A stretch of 64,000 nt of DNA. It comes from Armigeres subalbatus. Lineage: Eukaryota > Arthropoda > Insecta > Diptera > Culicidae. A model generated the notes under the pieces. The model did no database searches. It saw only the letters and a program-made list of their open reading frames with translations, and had not been told where the DNA came from. Shown here in pieces: positions 12,190 through 21,361 of this stretch (positions within the stretch are counted from its first letter, which is position 1; each line of letters begins with the position of its first letter). Made by a program: the position numbers and the translations under genes. The stretch is taken from positions 101,976,158-102,040,157 of the forward strand of contig NC_085139.1 of the NCBI RefSeq assembly GCF_024139115.2, given 5' to 3'.

Positions 12190-13868
12190 ATGGGACGAAG
12201 TCGACAGAACGATTGTTTCGAAGAAGAGTGCAGACAGATTCTGGAGGAGAAGGACGCAGCGTGGGCGGTCGCGGTGCAGCAAGGTACCCGACCAAACATG
12301 GAACGTTATAGACGGAAGCGGAGACAACAGACCCGCCTTTTTCAGGAGAAGAAACGCCGCCTGGAAGAAGCGGAGTGCGAGAACAGCTGTGCCGTTCTCA
12401 AGAAACACGCAAGTTCTACCAGAAGCTCAACGCATCCCGCAAAGGCTTCGTGCCGCGAGCCGAAATGTGCTGGGATAAGGATGGGAGCATCTTGACGGAC
12501 GAACGTGTGGTGATCGAAAGATGGAAGCAGCACTACAAGGAACATTTGAATGGTGCTGACTGCTGAGAGTACAGGCAGTGAAAGTCAAGGCAGCGGAGGA
12601 GATGACTACGTCAGTTTAGCGGACGATGGAAGCCAACCAGCCAACCAGGGAAGTTAAGGATGCCATCCAACAGCTAAAGACCAGTGAAGCAGCTATTAAG
12701 GATGGTATCGGAAGTGAGCTCATCAAGATGGGCCCGGAAAAGCTAGCCACTTACCTGCACAAACTGATAGTTAGAATCTGGGAAACTGAACAGCTACCGG
12801 TGGAGTGGAAGGAAGGGGTTATATGCCCCATCTACAAGAAAGGTGACAAGGTGGAGTGTAAAAACTTTCCTTAATGCCGCCTACAAAGTGATATCCCAGA
12901 TCATCTTCCGTCGTCTGTCATCATTAGTGAACGAGTTCGTGGGGAGTTATCAAGCCGGCTTCGTTGACGGCCGCTCGACAACGGACCAGATATTTACTGT
13001 ACGGCAAATCCTTCAAAAATGCCGTGAATACCAGGTCCCAACGCACCATCTGTTCGTTGATTTCAAGGCGGCATACGACAGTATAGACCGCGTAGAGCTA
13101 TGGAAAATTATGGACGAGAACAGCTTCCCTGGGAAGCTTACCAGACTGATCAAAGCAACGGTGGATGGTGTGCAAAACTGTGTGAAGATTTCGGGCGAAC
13201 ACTCAAGTTCGTTTCAATCGCGCCCGGGACTAAGACAAGATGATGGACTTTCGTGCCTGTTGTTCAACATTGCGCTAGAAGGTGTTATGCGGAGAGCCGG
13301 GTGTAACAGCCGGGGTACGATTTTCAACAGATCCAGTCAATTTATTTGCTTCGCGGATGACATGGACATTGTCGGCCGAACATTTGCAAAGGTGGCAGAA
13401 CTGTACACCCGCCTGAAACGTGAAGCAACAAAAGTTGGACTGGTGGTGAATGCGTCAAAGACAAAGTACATGCTTGTGGGAGGAACCGAGCGCGACAGGG
13501 CCCGCCTGGGAAGCAGTGTTACGATAGACGGGGATACCTTCGAGGTGGTCGAGGAATTCGTCTACCTCGGATCCTTGCTAACGGCTGACAACAACGTTAG
13601 TCGTGAAATACGAAGGCGCATCATCTGTGGAAGTCGGGCCTACTACGGGCTCCAGAATAAACTGCAGTCAAAACAGATTCGCAACCGCAGCAAATGTGTC
13701 ATTTACAATACGCTGAAAAGACCGGTAGTCTTCTACGGACATGAAACATGGACAATGCTCGAGGAGAACTTGCAAGCACTCGGAGTATTCGAGAGACGGG
13801 TGCTTAGGACCATCACGAGGATGGAGAGATGCGGCCTCGAACCGTGTATTGTGGCGTCAAATTGCTGA
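12190..13868 (+). pseudogene. LINE linker and reverse transcriptase (unit 2)
   Basis: Linker pieces lie in two frames at 12190-12566. RT part 1 is at 12626-12874 and ends at GDKVECKNF. The main RT frame, 12843-13868 (341 codons), carries AGFVDGRSTTDQIF, HHLFVDFKAAYDSIDR, SCLLFNIALEGVMRR and the catalytic FADD box at 13350-13361 (residue about 170). Two oddities stand out: the usual GLRQGDGLS reads GLRQDDGLS, and the C-terminal third of the ORF is cut off, the frame ending in sequence unrelated to the family. The 5-residue gap after KNF near 12870 is a small deletion. The family enzyme copies element RNA at the nicked target. Inactive as it stands. Confidence 0.87.
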
Positions 13869-13908
13869 TTCAGTGTTATCTGTTTAGATGTAGACTAAAT
13901 AAATGAAA

Positions 13909-14162
13909 TAATGAAGTTTTGATAGGTTTGTATTTTTTAATTTGAAAACTTTGTCTTGTACATTATATGCATGGCGATCAATAAATCATAGCCTATTGAA
14001 TCCTGCCCTCCTCACCCAGCACAGTGGAGGGCTGTAGGACAAAAAATCAAAAGGACAAAACCTCAAATGAACAAATTTTAAAAATCTTCTACGCAATCTA
14101 CCTAATCGGAACAGAATGTTGAATAATCTGTTAAGAATATAGTTCTTAACTAACACCTACAG
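13909..14162. other. Target duplication and hAT body after LINE
   Basis: It begins with the right-hand 15-bp target duplication and continues with sequence homologous to hAT copy A (about 4005-4135). It then becomes AT-rich DNA with no recognised feature. Confidence 0.6.
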
Positions 14163-14490
14163 TCTACAGATTCGGAAGCCCCCATTTGAGAAACTTGAAG
14201 GCTTTTTCGCGAAAACCCAATTGCTTCGTTGCAAGAGAATTGGAAACATCCATTTACGATTCTCGGAAGCCTCCTTCCAAGCAGCTCGGCAGATTCCATT
14301 CAAGAGGCTCGAAAGCCTCCTTTCAAGAGGCCCGGAAGCCTCCTTCCAAGAGGCCCGGAAGCCTACAGATTCGGTAGCCTCCATTTGAGAGACTTGAAGG
14401 CTTTTTCCCGAAAAGCTAAGTTGCTTCGTTACAAGAGAATTGCAAGCATTTTTCTACGCTTCTCGCAGCTTGGCAGATTCCATTCAAGAG
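14163..14490 (+). repeat. Degenerate 23-bp minisatellite in hAT copy C
   Basis: Diverged monomers (CCTCCTTTCAAGAGGC, CCTCCTTCCAAGAGGC) are mixed with other sequence. A block starting ATTCGGAAGCCCCCATTTGAG (14170) recurs in diverged form near 14363, so there is also a larger repeat of about 200 bp. Confidence 0.7.
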
Positions 14491-14491
14491 T

Positions 14492-14935
14492 AGTTTGCAA
14501 AATCACAAGACGCGTCTCGAAGACCGTTGGAAAATGGTTTATGGTTTGCAAAATCATGGTTTTGTTGTGGTTTGTGGTTTGCAAAATCACAAGACGCGTC
14601 TCGAAGACCGTCGGAAAATGGTTTGTGATTTGCGAAATCACAAAACGCGTCTCGAAGACCGTCGGAAACTGGTTTGTGGTTTGCAAAATCACAAGACGCG
14701 TCTCAAAGAGCGTCGGAAAATGATTTGTGGTTTGCAAAATCACAAGACGCGTCTCAAAGAGCGTCAGAAAATGGTTTGTGATTCGCAAAATCACAAGACG
14801 CGTCTCGAAGATCGTCGAAAAATGGTTTGTGGTTTGCAAAATCACAAGACGGTTCTCGAAGATCGTCGAAAAATGGTTTGTGGTTTGCATTTCACAAGAC
14901 CGTCGGAAAATGGTTGGTGGTTCGCAAAATCATTG
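14492..14935 (+). repeat. 51-bp tandem repeat, about 8 copies
   Basis: The unit contains GCAAAATCACAAGACGCGTC followed by TCGAAGACCGTCGGAAAATG and a GTTTGTG run. Matching positions are 14502, 14581, 14632, 14683, 14734, 14785 and 14836, with a partial last copy. The spacing is exactly 51 bp from 14581 onward. Because 51 is a multiple of 3, open frames appear on both strands with a 17-residue repeat. I treat these as artefacts. Confidence 0.9.
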
Positions 14936-15075
14936 GATTTGGATTGGATTCGGATTGGATTTGGATTGGATTTGGATTGGATTTGGATTGGATTTGGATT
15001 GGATTTGGATTGGATTTGTTTCAGATTGGATTTGGATTGGATTTGGATTGGATTTAGTTTGGATTAGGATTAGAT
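14936..15075 (+). repeat. 11-bp tandem repeat (GGATTTGGATT)
   Basis: About 12 monomers of GGATTTGGATT directly abut the 51-bp array and decay at the right end. Open frames with an 11-residue repeat follow from the 11-bp period and are not genes. Confidence 0.9.
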
Positions 15076-15388
15076 TTGATTTATATTGAATTTGGATTAG
15101 CATGGATCTTTATTATGTTGTTTTTAAATAAATCTTATTATTGTGCATTTAGTCGAAGGATGGATTCCAACGAATTTTTGCTTGGTGTTGTTTCAAATTA
15201 CCGTTCCAAGCTAGGGAGGATGTCCATGTACTTGGATGATGCAGATACTATTTTAGTATTCTGATTCTTGATGAAATGGAGCTGTATTGTATCAAACTTA
15301 AAATACGTTGATTGATGCAGTCGTAAAATCTATTTCAAAATCATTAGATCATATAATAATAATAAATTTTCCTAACTGTCTAACAATT
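15076..15388. other. AT-rich noncoding DNA
   Basis: No repeat, gene or RNA is recognised between the 11-bp array and the foldback element. Confidence 0.4.
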
Positions 15389-15948
15389 ATTGTAGATCCA
15401 GTTGAAAACCTAACTGAGCTCTCGCGACAATCGCATTTTCTCCCATTTCCGAATGTCGCGACTGCATCGCGGGTGGTGCGCATGATGGCGCACGGCTATG
15501 GCATAGATGCGCACTACTCGCGATGCAGTTGCGACATCCGGAAATGGGAGAAAATGCGATTGTCGCGAGAGCTCAGTGTTCGGTTTTCTACTGGATCTAG
15601 AGATGTCGCAAATTAATCGATTACTTCGATTAATCGATTCATCGTTGTGATAATCGATTTATTTTGAATCGATTATTACCCAACGATTAATCGATTTAAT
15701 AATCGAGATGAATCGTGAGTAATCGATTAGTTACTAATCGATTAATCAGAATTTTACGACATCATAAGGATGTCGAAAATTAATTGATTATTTCGATTAA
15801 TCGATTCATCGTTGTGATAATCGATTAATTTTGAATCGATTACTATACAATGATTAATCGATTCAATAATCGACAAAAATCAAGAGTAATCGATTAGTAA
15901 CTAATCGATTAATCGGGATTTTACGACATCTCTAACTGGATCTACAAT
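15389..15948. mobile_element. Foldback MITE interrupted by a hAT MITE
   Basis: The arms read ATTGTAGATCCAGTT at 15389 and AACTGGATCTACAAT ending at 15948. After removal of the hAT insert at 15598-15934, the arms pair almost continuously through CGCGACAATCGCATTTTCTC (left) and its inverted copy (near 15550-15570) to a centre near 15495. The element is thus about 215 bp of near-perfect foldback. It has no coding capacity. Confidence 0.8.
15598..15934. mobile_element. hAT MITE with ATCGATTAAT-rich interior
   Basis: Ends are TAGAGATGTCG and CGACATCTCTA. The perfect 8-bp target duplication ACTGGATC lies at 15590-15597 and 15935-15942. The interior is two diverged units of about 170 bp rich in AATCGATTAATCG (the second starts near 15772 with GATGTCGAAAATTAATTG). 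No ORF. The hAT call rests on the termini and the 8-bp duplication. Confidence 0.85.
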
Positions 15949-16065
15949 ATTTATGATTCCAAAAGCATGGGACTTTACCCTTCGCCTCCTCGCGACGCCA
16001 AGCCGAGATCGGAGTCGGAGGCTGTCAAAAAGAATCAAAACAAACATCAATGAAAACGCAGGAAC

Positions 16066-16754
16066 TAGGGATCCTACATTCAGAGATATGCGAAAGCGGC
16101 CATCTTGAGCCAATCAAGCATTGAGAACTGTCAAAATCTGAGCCAAATGAACATCGTTATTGTTGCAGATCGAAAGGTATTGCGATTTTGGTGAAATAGA
16201 TTTTATGAAAAGTTTTATAGAATAAACAATTTGTTTTGCTTTCGTAAGTAAAAGTAAGTAAAAGTACACCGAAAAAAATCTTTATATTGAATATATTTGT
16301 CGCACACATAATTTTTTGCAATTTGGCGACCCAAATATATGTAATTTGTACCCACACATAAATTCAATAACTGCATATTAGAGACCACACATACATTTTA
16401 TTTGATTATAAATTATATTTGTACTTCGCGTGGAGAGTGGTTATGTGTGCACTAATTAGAATCATGAATTAAATTAATAGATTTTTGCCAATAAAAATGT
16501 GTGGAATTTTTGCACTTATAAGTAAGTAAGTAAAAGCCTTATATCGTGTTCATTCGTATTGCTCTTTAATTTTAGCGAAAATGGTCTGCTAGAGGATAGA
16601 CAAAATAATCAAAAAGTGTCTTCGAATGTAAAGTCATGTGCAAGCCTAAACATTTTTCACTGCGACAAGTGCTGGCAGCGTTTGTTTACGAAAGTAACAG
16701 CGTTGCTAAATCGTCTGGAAAAGTATTCGCACATCTCTTAATATAGGATCCCTA
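16066..16754. mobile_element. Non-autonomous hAT element, 689 bp
   Basis: Termini are TAGGGATCCTACATTCAGAG on the left and, inverted, TAGGGATCCTATATTAAGAG on the right. The match extends to GATRTGCGAA. The perfect 8-bp target duplication GCAGGAAC is at 16058-16065 and 16755-16762. GTAAGTAAAAG-type repeats near 16243-16265 and 16520-16540 may mark a further insertion inside. There is no transposase. Confidence 0.85.
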
Positions 16755-16762
16755 GCAGGAAC

Positions 16763-17290
16763 AGTGCAAGGATGTTCCGCATAAAGTGCATAAAGAATGT
16801 CAATTTTAACGGCAACTGTGTAGCTTTCTCACTCTTTCGTCGACCGACAATTTCAACGTCGATTAGATGGACCCTCGGATGGACCGGCGATTTCAAACCG
16901 TCGGGTCCAGTCTCGAATTCAACGTACAATAGTAATGAAGTTCAATATCGCTTAGTTTTGGATTATATTGGGATAAGATTTGGAATTTTTTTTAAAGGAA
17001 TTGGAACTTCATTGTTTTTGCTAAAATCTCGAATAACAAAAAAAGGCCATTGGGTTCGTAAATTTGTTGTTTTCTTATAATCCATTCATTACTTAGATCC
17101 TAATTTTAAAGCTTGTATAGATTTATGGCACAGAATAGGAATGAAAGTATGATTCAAGTTTTATCTTTCGCGATCCACAGTTTGGGAACCCATGTTCAAG
17201 TTTTTTGTGTGTGTAGTTTTCAATTTTAAGCGGTTGCTCAATCGATCACCTTCGGTTGATCGATCACCTTCGTCTCATTTAAATAACCTA
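16763..17290. other. Noncoding DNA between two MITEs
   Basis: Nothing is recognised except a short direct repeat of CGATCACCTTCG near 17240-17272. Confidence 0.4.
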
Positions 17291-17619
17291 CACGGTTAGA
17301 AAAAAGTACCTAATATTAGGTACTTTGCACTTAAAACGGGGGTTCAGTGTGGGAACCAAAATTAAGTAATTTCTTTTTGAAATTAAGTGAAATTCACTTA
17401 ATAGTAAGTAAAATATACTTAATTTTGAAGAGAAACTAACCAAAAGTTAGGTAAATTTCACTCAACTTTTGTTAACATGAGATTACTCAACGTTGAGTTC
17501 CCACACTTTAATGCCCTTGTTGAGTGGTTTTGCTCTTAATTTTATGACAACAAAGGGAAGAGGTAAGGAGATGCAAGAGAAAAAAATTACCTAAAATGAG
17601 GTACTTTTTTCTAACCGTG
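17291..17619. mobile_element. MITE with CACGGTTAGAAAAAAGTACC termini
   Basis: The 5' end CACGGTTAGAAAAAAGTACC is matched in inverted form by GGTACTTTTTTCTAACCGTG ending at 17619. Internal AAGT-rich repeats are present. I could not define a target duplication with confidence, so the superfamily is left open. Confidence 0.7.
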
Positions 17620-18494
17620 CAGGAGAAAACCAAGCATTGCATCCTATGCTAGAAGATTTTTTTTGCGTTTTGAGAGAAGGGGAATGTGCCTATCTAAACG
17701 TAGCATAAGGATTAGAACCAAAAATTATATTCAGCATCAAAGCTTTTAGCCAACAATTTTCCTGGTTTCGTTCCACTGTTGCACTTAGGTCGCTTATCCA
17801 AACTGTCAGCCTCAGCAACAGCGGTATTATGAGGTCGCACGCGGACTCCCAGCGCCAGGAGCTGCGCACACGGTTCTGTACCCTTTCCTTTCCTACCCGA
17901 TGACGATGACGATCATCTTTCGTCGCGCGCGATGACGATGATTGTCCGCCTCCATTCAACACGCGGTCCCGTCGGTTCTTTCGACGATCATCAATTCCAG
18001 CCGCGCACATGTGTTTGCTTTGATGGTGTGCGCGCACAGTCGACGGCGGCTGGTTTTCTTTGTTTTGCGCTGAATAGAGCCGCCGCACGCCGGCGATGAT
18101 GAATATTCGGCAGCAGAGTCGCGGCCGTCAATATCGAGCCAAACATGTGTGCGTGATTGGATTTTATCGTGTTTGTGATTTCCGAGATCAATTTTTGCAA
18201 ATGTGTGTGCGATTGAAGCACGATGCAACAACACGATGCTTGGTGAAGGGGGTGCTGATCGTGTCAAGAGAACAACGAAGTCCGGCTGTGTGTGATGTGC
18301 AGATGACACATCGGATGGATACACACGCGGCTTGGCGACACACATTCAAAGATATTTTGTCGTCGGTGGTTTCGGTCTCGTCGGAGGGTCGGCCGGTCGT
18401 CATCATCGCTGCTCAACTCATCAGCCGTCGCAGTTTTTTAGTTTCGGTAAAAACTTTTCCCAGTCGGTACACACGCGCGTGGTTTGTTCGCTAC
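17620..18494. other. Unique CpG-containing DNA upstream of a possible promoter
   Basis: Composition changes to higher GC with GACGATGACGATGAT-type tracts at 17894-17945 and repeated GTGTGTGCG motifs. No repeat family is recognised. It could be a promoter-proximal or enhancer region for the candidate exon at 18495. That is inference from composition only. Confidence 0.3.
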
Positions 18495-18499
18495 TCAGT
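18495..18499 (+). promoter_or_regulatory. Candidate arthropod initiator (TCAGT)
   Basis: TCAGTTCGGCAG fits the arthropod TCAGT initiator, with A at 18497 as the presumed +1. No TATA box lies at the expected distance and no convincing downstream element is visible. It is supported mainly by a good splice donor 541 bp downstream and by the unique DNA around it. Confidence 0.3.
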
Positions 18500-19037
18500 T
18501 CGGCAGCTCTCGATAATTTTTGGTGTTCTCTCCTATCCTCGCATCACCGCGAATTCGCAGCAGTTTACCAATAAAATATTATTATTCGCTAGTTTTACTT
18601 TTCCGCTGATTCCGCCGGATTTTAGCACTCGGATTTCGCTGATCAGAGTTGTTTGCTCGGGTCGGTTTCGCTTGCAGTTTGCGGTGCGCTACGACGGAAG
18701 TGCTGCTCCGACCGGAGAACCAACGCCGACCAATCGGGTGTGCGCGAGTGACTTGGTCATTGTTCCGATAATCGAAAGGGGGTTCATCGAAAGTGAATTT
18801 TGGCTCTGGAAGTGAGGCGATTTTTCCGCTGAATAGTGTGCAATAGTTTCAAGTTTGTTGGTAGAAAGCAGATAGTGCAGACCAGGTGCAACAACTAGTT
18901 CTGAGGCAAGCCGGGATAATTAATTATTGAGCGCAAGGTGTCCCCAACAGCAGCCACTTCAGGAAGTTTCCAGCATACCCTTTCGGGGAAGTATTGTAAT
19001 CCAACGTCAGCAAGGAACCGAGAACCGGCAAATTTGT
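18497..19037 (+). other. Candidate 5' noncoding exon ending at a GTAAGT donor
   Basis: From the putative initiator, the sequence runs through unique DNA to AATTTGT followed by GTAAGTTTTT (donor at 19038-19043). An open frame from 18096 to 18815 overlaps it but resembles no known protein. The segment 18780-19037 has several in-frame stops and reads like a 5' UTR. If real, the rest of the gene lies outside this window or across a long repeat-filled intron. Confidence 0.28.
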
Positions 19038-19626
19038 GTAAGTTTTTGCTCATTCGAGCTCTGACGCTTCTCGCTTCTGAGAACAGTAGAGGAAAAGAAG
19101 TTATTTTTGCTCATTTATCATAACGACACGATGGACTGTGGAACTTTATCCATTTCGCAAAACTCCGCTTCGCTTTTAATAATTATTTTCTTTTTTTCGA
19201 ATTTAAATTTAAAAGCCATTCGTTCAGCTTTTTAAAACTCGTTATTTTTTGCGTTTGTCCCATCTCTCCATCGTTTTTATGATGTGAATGGTTAGTACTT
19301 TCCTATGTGCCTTATTCCACATCGCGGATTCTATGCCGCAGAAGAAAAAAAAATTAAACGCAAGCATGCACAAATTTATTGTTGTTTGTCCAAGATTCGC
19401 AAATTACCTACTTCTGCAGCGTTGCACAAAAAAGATCTCAAAATTGAATAAGTAATTCACGGCCCACGCAGGAAGAACGAAAACAACGCAAGGAAGAGTC
19501 AACACTTCCAAAACGATGCAATTTAGTCGCCCTTTTCCAGCATTTTATATTCGTTTTTATGCAACAGCACAGGCACAACAACCCACCAAACATGCAGAAG
19601 ACCCTCCGCCTCACACCTCCTAATGG
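19038..19626. other. AT-rich noncoding DNA
   Basis: T- and A-rich DNA follows the candidate splice donor. No repeat or gene is recognised. Confidence 0.4.
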
Positions 19627-20384
19627 TAGGGATGTCGTGCAAGTTTTTGAATAATTGATTAGGGGTGCGCGATAACGCGATAAGAGCGATTAAAAGATTT
19701 CTCGTTTGAATCCTAATTTTAAATGTGATTGGCCATGATGGCTGTCTAACCAGATTTGAAAAAAAAAACGTCTATGAACTGAAGTAAACATAATTTGACT
19801 CTATCGTTATACTCTATTTTTGAACCAATTGGTGGGCAATAAAAAATCGTTTATGCGGATAAGTTATTTTGACAATTTCTTCTTTACGGAGACGAGCCAG
19901 CCTCGGGCTGAAAGTCTCCTTAATAAAGATACAAAAAAAAAATTTCTTCTTGATTTGTTAAAAAAATGTTTGCATTGATTTTAAATGTGATTGGCCATGA
20001 TGGCTGTCTAACCAGATTTGAAAAAAAAACGTCTATGAACTGAAGTAAACATAATTTGACTCTATCGTTATAAGTTTTTGCTGGGCAATAAAAATCGTTT
20101 ATGCTGATAAGTTATTTTGACAATTTCTTCTTGACGGAGACGAGCCAGCCTCGGGCTGAAAGTCTCCTTAATAAAGATACAAAAAAAAATTTCTTCTTGA
20201 TTTGTTAAAAAAATGTTTGCATTGAGGTACTTGATATCGATGTGTGCGAGTGTGTAATCATTTTTAATGGTTGGATTTTGAAATTATATTATTTATTAGT
20301 AAATAAATTGTTTTTTTGGTAATGAATTTTCATCGCCAGTAAAATAATTTAATTAAAATAATTGATTAATTTATATCATCCCTA
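19627..20384. mobile_element. hAT-like element with TAGGGATG ends
   Basis: The ends are TAGGGATGTCGTGC at 19627 and, inverted, CATCCCTA at 20377-20384. Subterminal sequences share AATAATTGATTA. The ends resemble those of the hAT MITE at 15598 (TAGAGATGTCG). Flanking 8-mers do not match, so the hAT call is tentative. The interior holds a tandem duplication of retroposon-like sequence. Confidence 0.5.
19717..20224 (+). repeat. About 250-bp tandem duplication with a retroposon-like 3' end
   Basis: Two copies start at about 19717 and 19979, 262 bp apart. Both include GTGATTGGCCATGATGGCTG and CGAGCCAGCCTCGGGCTGAA, and end TTAATAAAGATACAAAAAAA. The AATAAA plus A-run looks like the 3' end of a retroposed transcript. 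I recognise the CAGCCTCGGGCTGAAAGTCTC motif as typical of mosquito retroelement 3' ends, but cannot name the family. Confidence 0.6.
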
Positions 20385-20515
20385 CCATCTCAGTTGTTAT
20401 CCAAAAATCCCAATAGCCTTCGCCGAATAATCATCGCAGTAGGCGCTCAAATAATAATATAAACAAAATAACCATTAAAAATGATTACACACTGCACACA
20501 TCGGTATCAGGTACC
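20226..20515. repeat. Inverted repeat with 47-bp arms
   Basis: Left arm at 20226-20272 begins GGTACTTGATATCGATGTGTG. Right arm at 20469-20515 is its inverted copy, ending CACATCGGTATCAGGTACC. The two differ at few positions. The pair spans the right boundary of the hAT-like element, so it is either a MITE into which that end was captured or a local inversion. Confidence 0.7.
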
Positions 20516-21361
20516 CTTTTGTTTCTCAAGAGCCATGCATTTGAGGTTGTGGTGCGGCAGCACCGCGCTGCGATGGAGGGAGGGATGACATCGACAGACA
20601 GCAAAGCAACAAAATTTTGATCGAATGCACTCACACACTGGGACGGATTAACCTTAGCGATTTCCCCTAATTATGACGATTTGATGTGCGCGATTCGGTT
20701 TTTAGAACAGCGAAAAAAAAAACACCAAAGTTTTAAATCCTGTCCAACCGGAATCCGAATCTCGCTTTTTGTTTTTCTCTGTTTTCTTGCGTCCGTCATC
20801 ACGCAGTTTGTGGCGAATGATGGACAACCGACAAACAAAAACCAAGCAACCGCGACGACATCGACGACGAAAACCACGTGGATTTGCGGCGTTGTCTGCG
20901 TTGTCTTGCGTTATTTCCTGTTGTTCTCGAATCGCGGAATAATAATGATCCGCAGTCTGCGGATCCCCGACCGCGCTCAACTTGTTCTGCTTCAGTAGGT
21001 TGGCAATTTTGCACTTGGCTCAGCGAGATTTTTCCGTTTCGGTTTCATAAAATTTTGGCTCACAACAGGTGGCGCTTGTCAAACAGTGTTTATTGTTCGT
21101 TAGAAGACTGCGGTTTTACGTTGATTTAGGTGGTAAACAAGCAATACTATGGCCTTGACTAGCAGTAGGCCTGGCAATCCAGGATCCATTAGAAACTTGC
21201 ATAGGATTTTATGTCGAATTCCGAGAAAGGTTTTTTTACGTGACTAAAAGGAATTCCGTTCAAGGCTTCGAGCAGTTCGTTTGAAAGGGAAATTAGGAAA
21301 TTGCAAAAAAAAAATCCTTTTCCAAAATACCAAAGATGTATGTATTTTCGGAAGTCTTTTT
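20516..21361. other. Unique noncoding DNA
   Basis: Mixed-composition DNA with overlapping open frames of about 100 codons or less on both strands and no recognised domain. Traces of GGAATTC-type repeat begin near 21180. Confidence 0.4.

Larger units (their letters stand above)
5250..13828. repeat. Tandem duplication of about 4.27 kb (unit 1 ~5250-9517, unit 2 9518-13828)
   Basis: Each unit holds, in order, a piece of 23-bp minisatellite, the hAT right end, the 0.5-kb flank, a hAT left end (6451, 10718) and an RTE-like LINE (6564, 10831). Matching landmarks are offset by 4,266-4,267 bp. At 9517/9518 the LINE of unit 1 stops in GGATGGAGAG and continues directly as minisatellite, while unit 2 continues as LINE. 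This fits an unequal exchange or microhomology join between a LINE and the minisatellite of hAT copy A. Confidence 0.85.
10831..13908 (+). mobile_element. RTE-like LINE, unit 2, with 15-bp target duplication
   Basis: It is bounded by a perfect 15-bp direct repeat TAATGAAGTTTTGAT at 10816-10830 and 13909-13923. The 3' end is AT-rich (GACTAAATAAATGAAA), as in RTE-type elements that end in short simple repeats. The length of 3.08 kb fits the RTE clade minus some deletions. It encodes endonuclease then RT on the plus strand, both with small indels. The last part of the ORF is missing: after the VLRTITRMER stretch the sequence jumps to the 3' end near 13830. Confidence 0.9.
10718..14490. mobile_element. 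hAT copy C, LINE-filled and lacking a visible right end
   Basis: The left terminus CAGCGGTTCTCAGCCTGGGG is at 10718. hAT body resumes at 13924 after the LINE, with GCATGGCGATCAATAAATC (13969-13987) matching copy A near 4052, then GGCTGTAGGACAAA (about 14028). A degenerate piece of 23-bp minisatellite follows at 14163-14490. I could not find the GGTTGAGAACCGCTG right end, so it is truncated or replaced by the arrays at 14492 onward. Confidence 0.7.

Noticed and set aside
14429..15089. Frames of 120-190 codons in the 51-bp and 11-bp arrays
   Set aside because: Explained by the repeat period. No start context or domain.
18096..18815. 239-codon frame in unique DNA
   Set aside because: No recognisable domain, unusual composition, and it overlaps the better-supported initiator and noncoding exon candidate.
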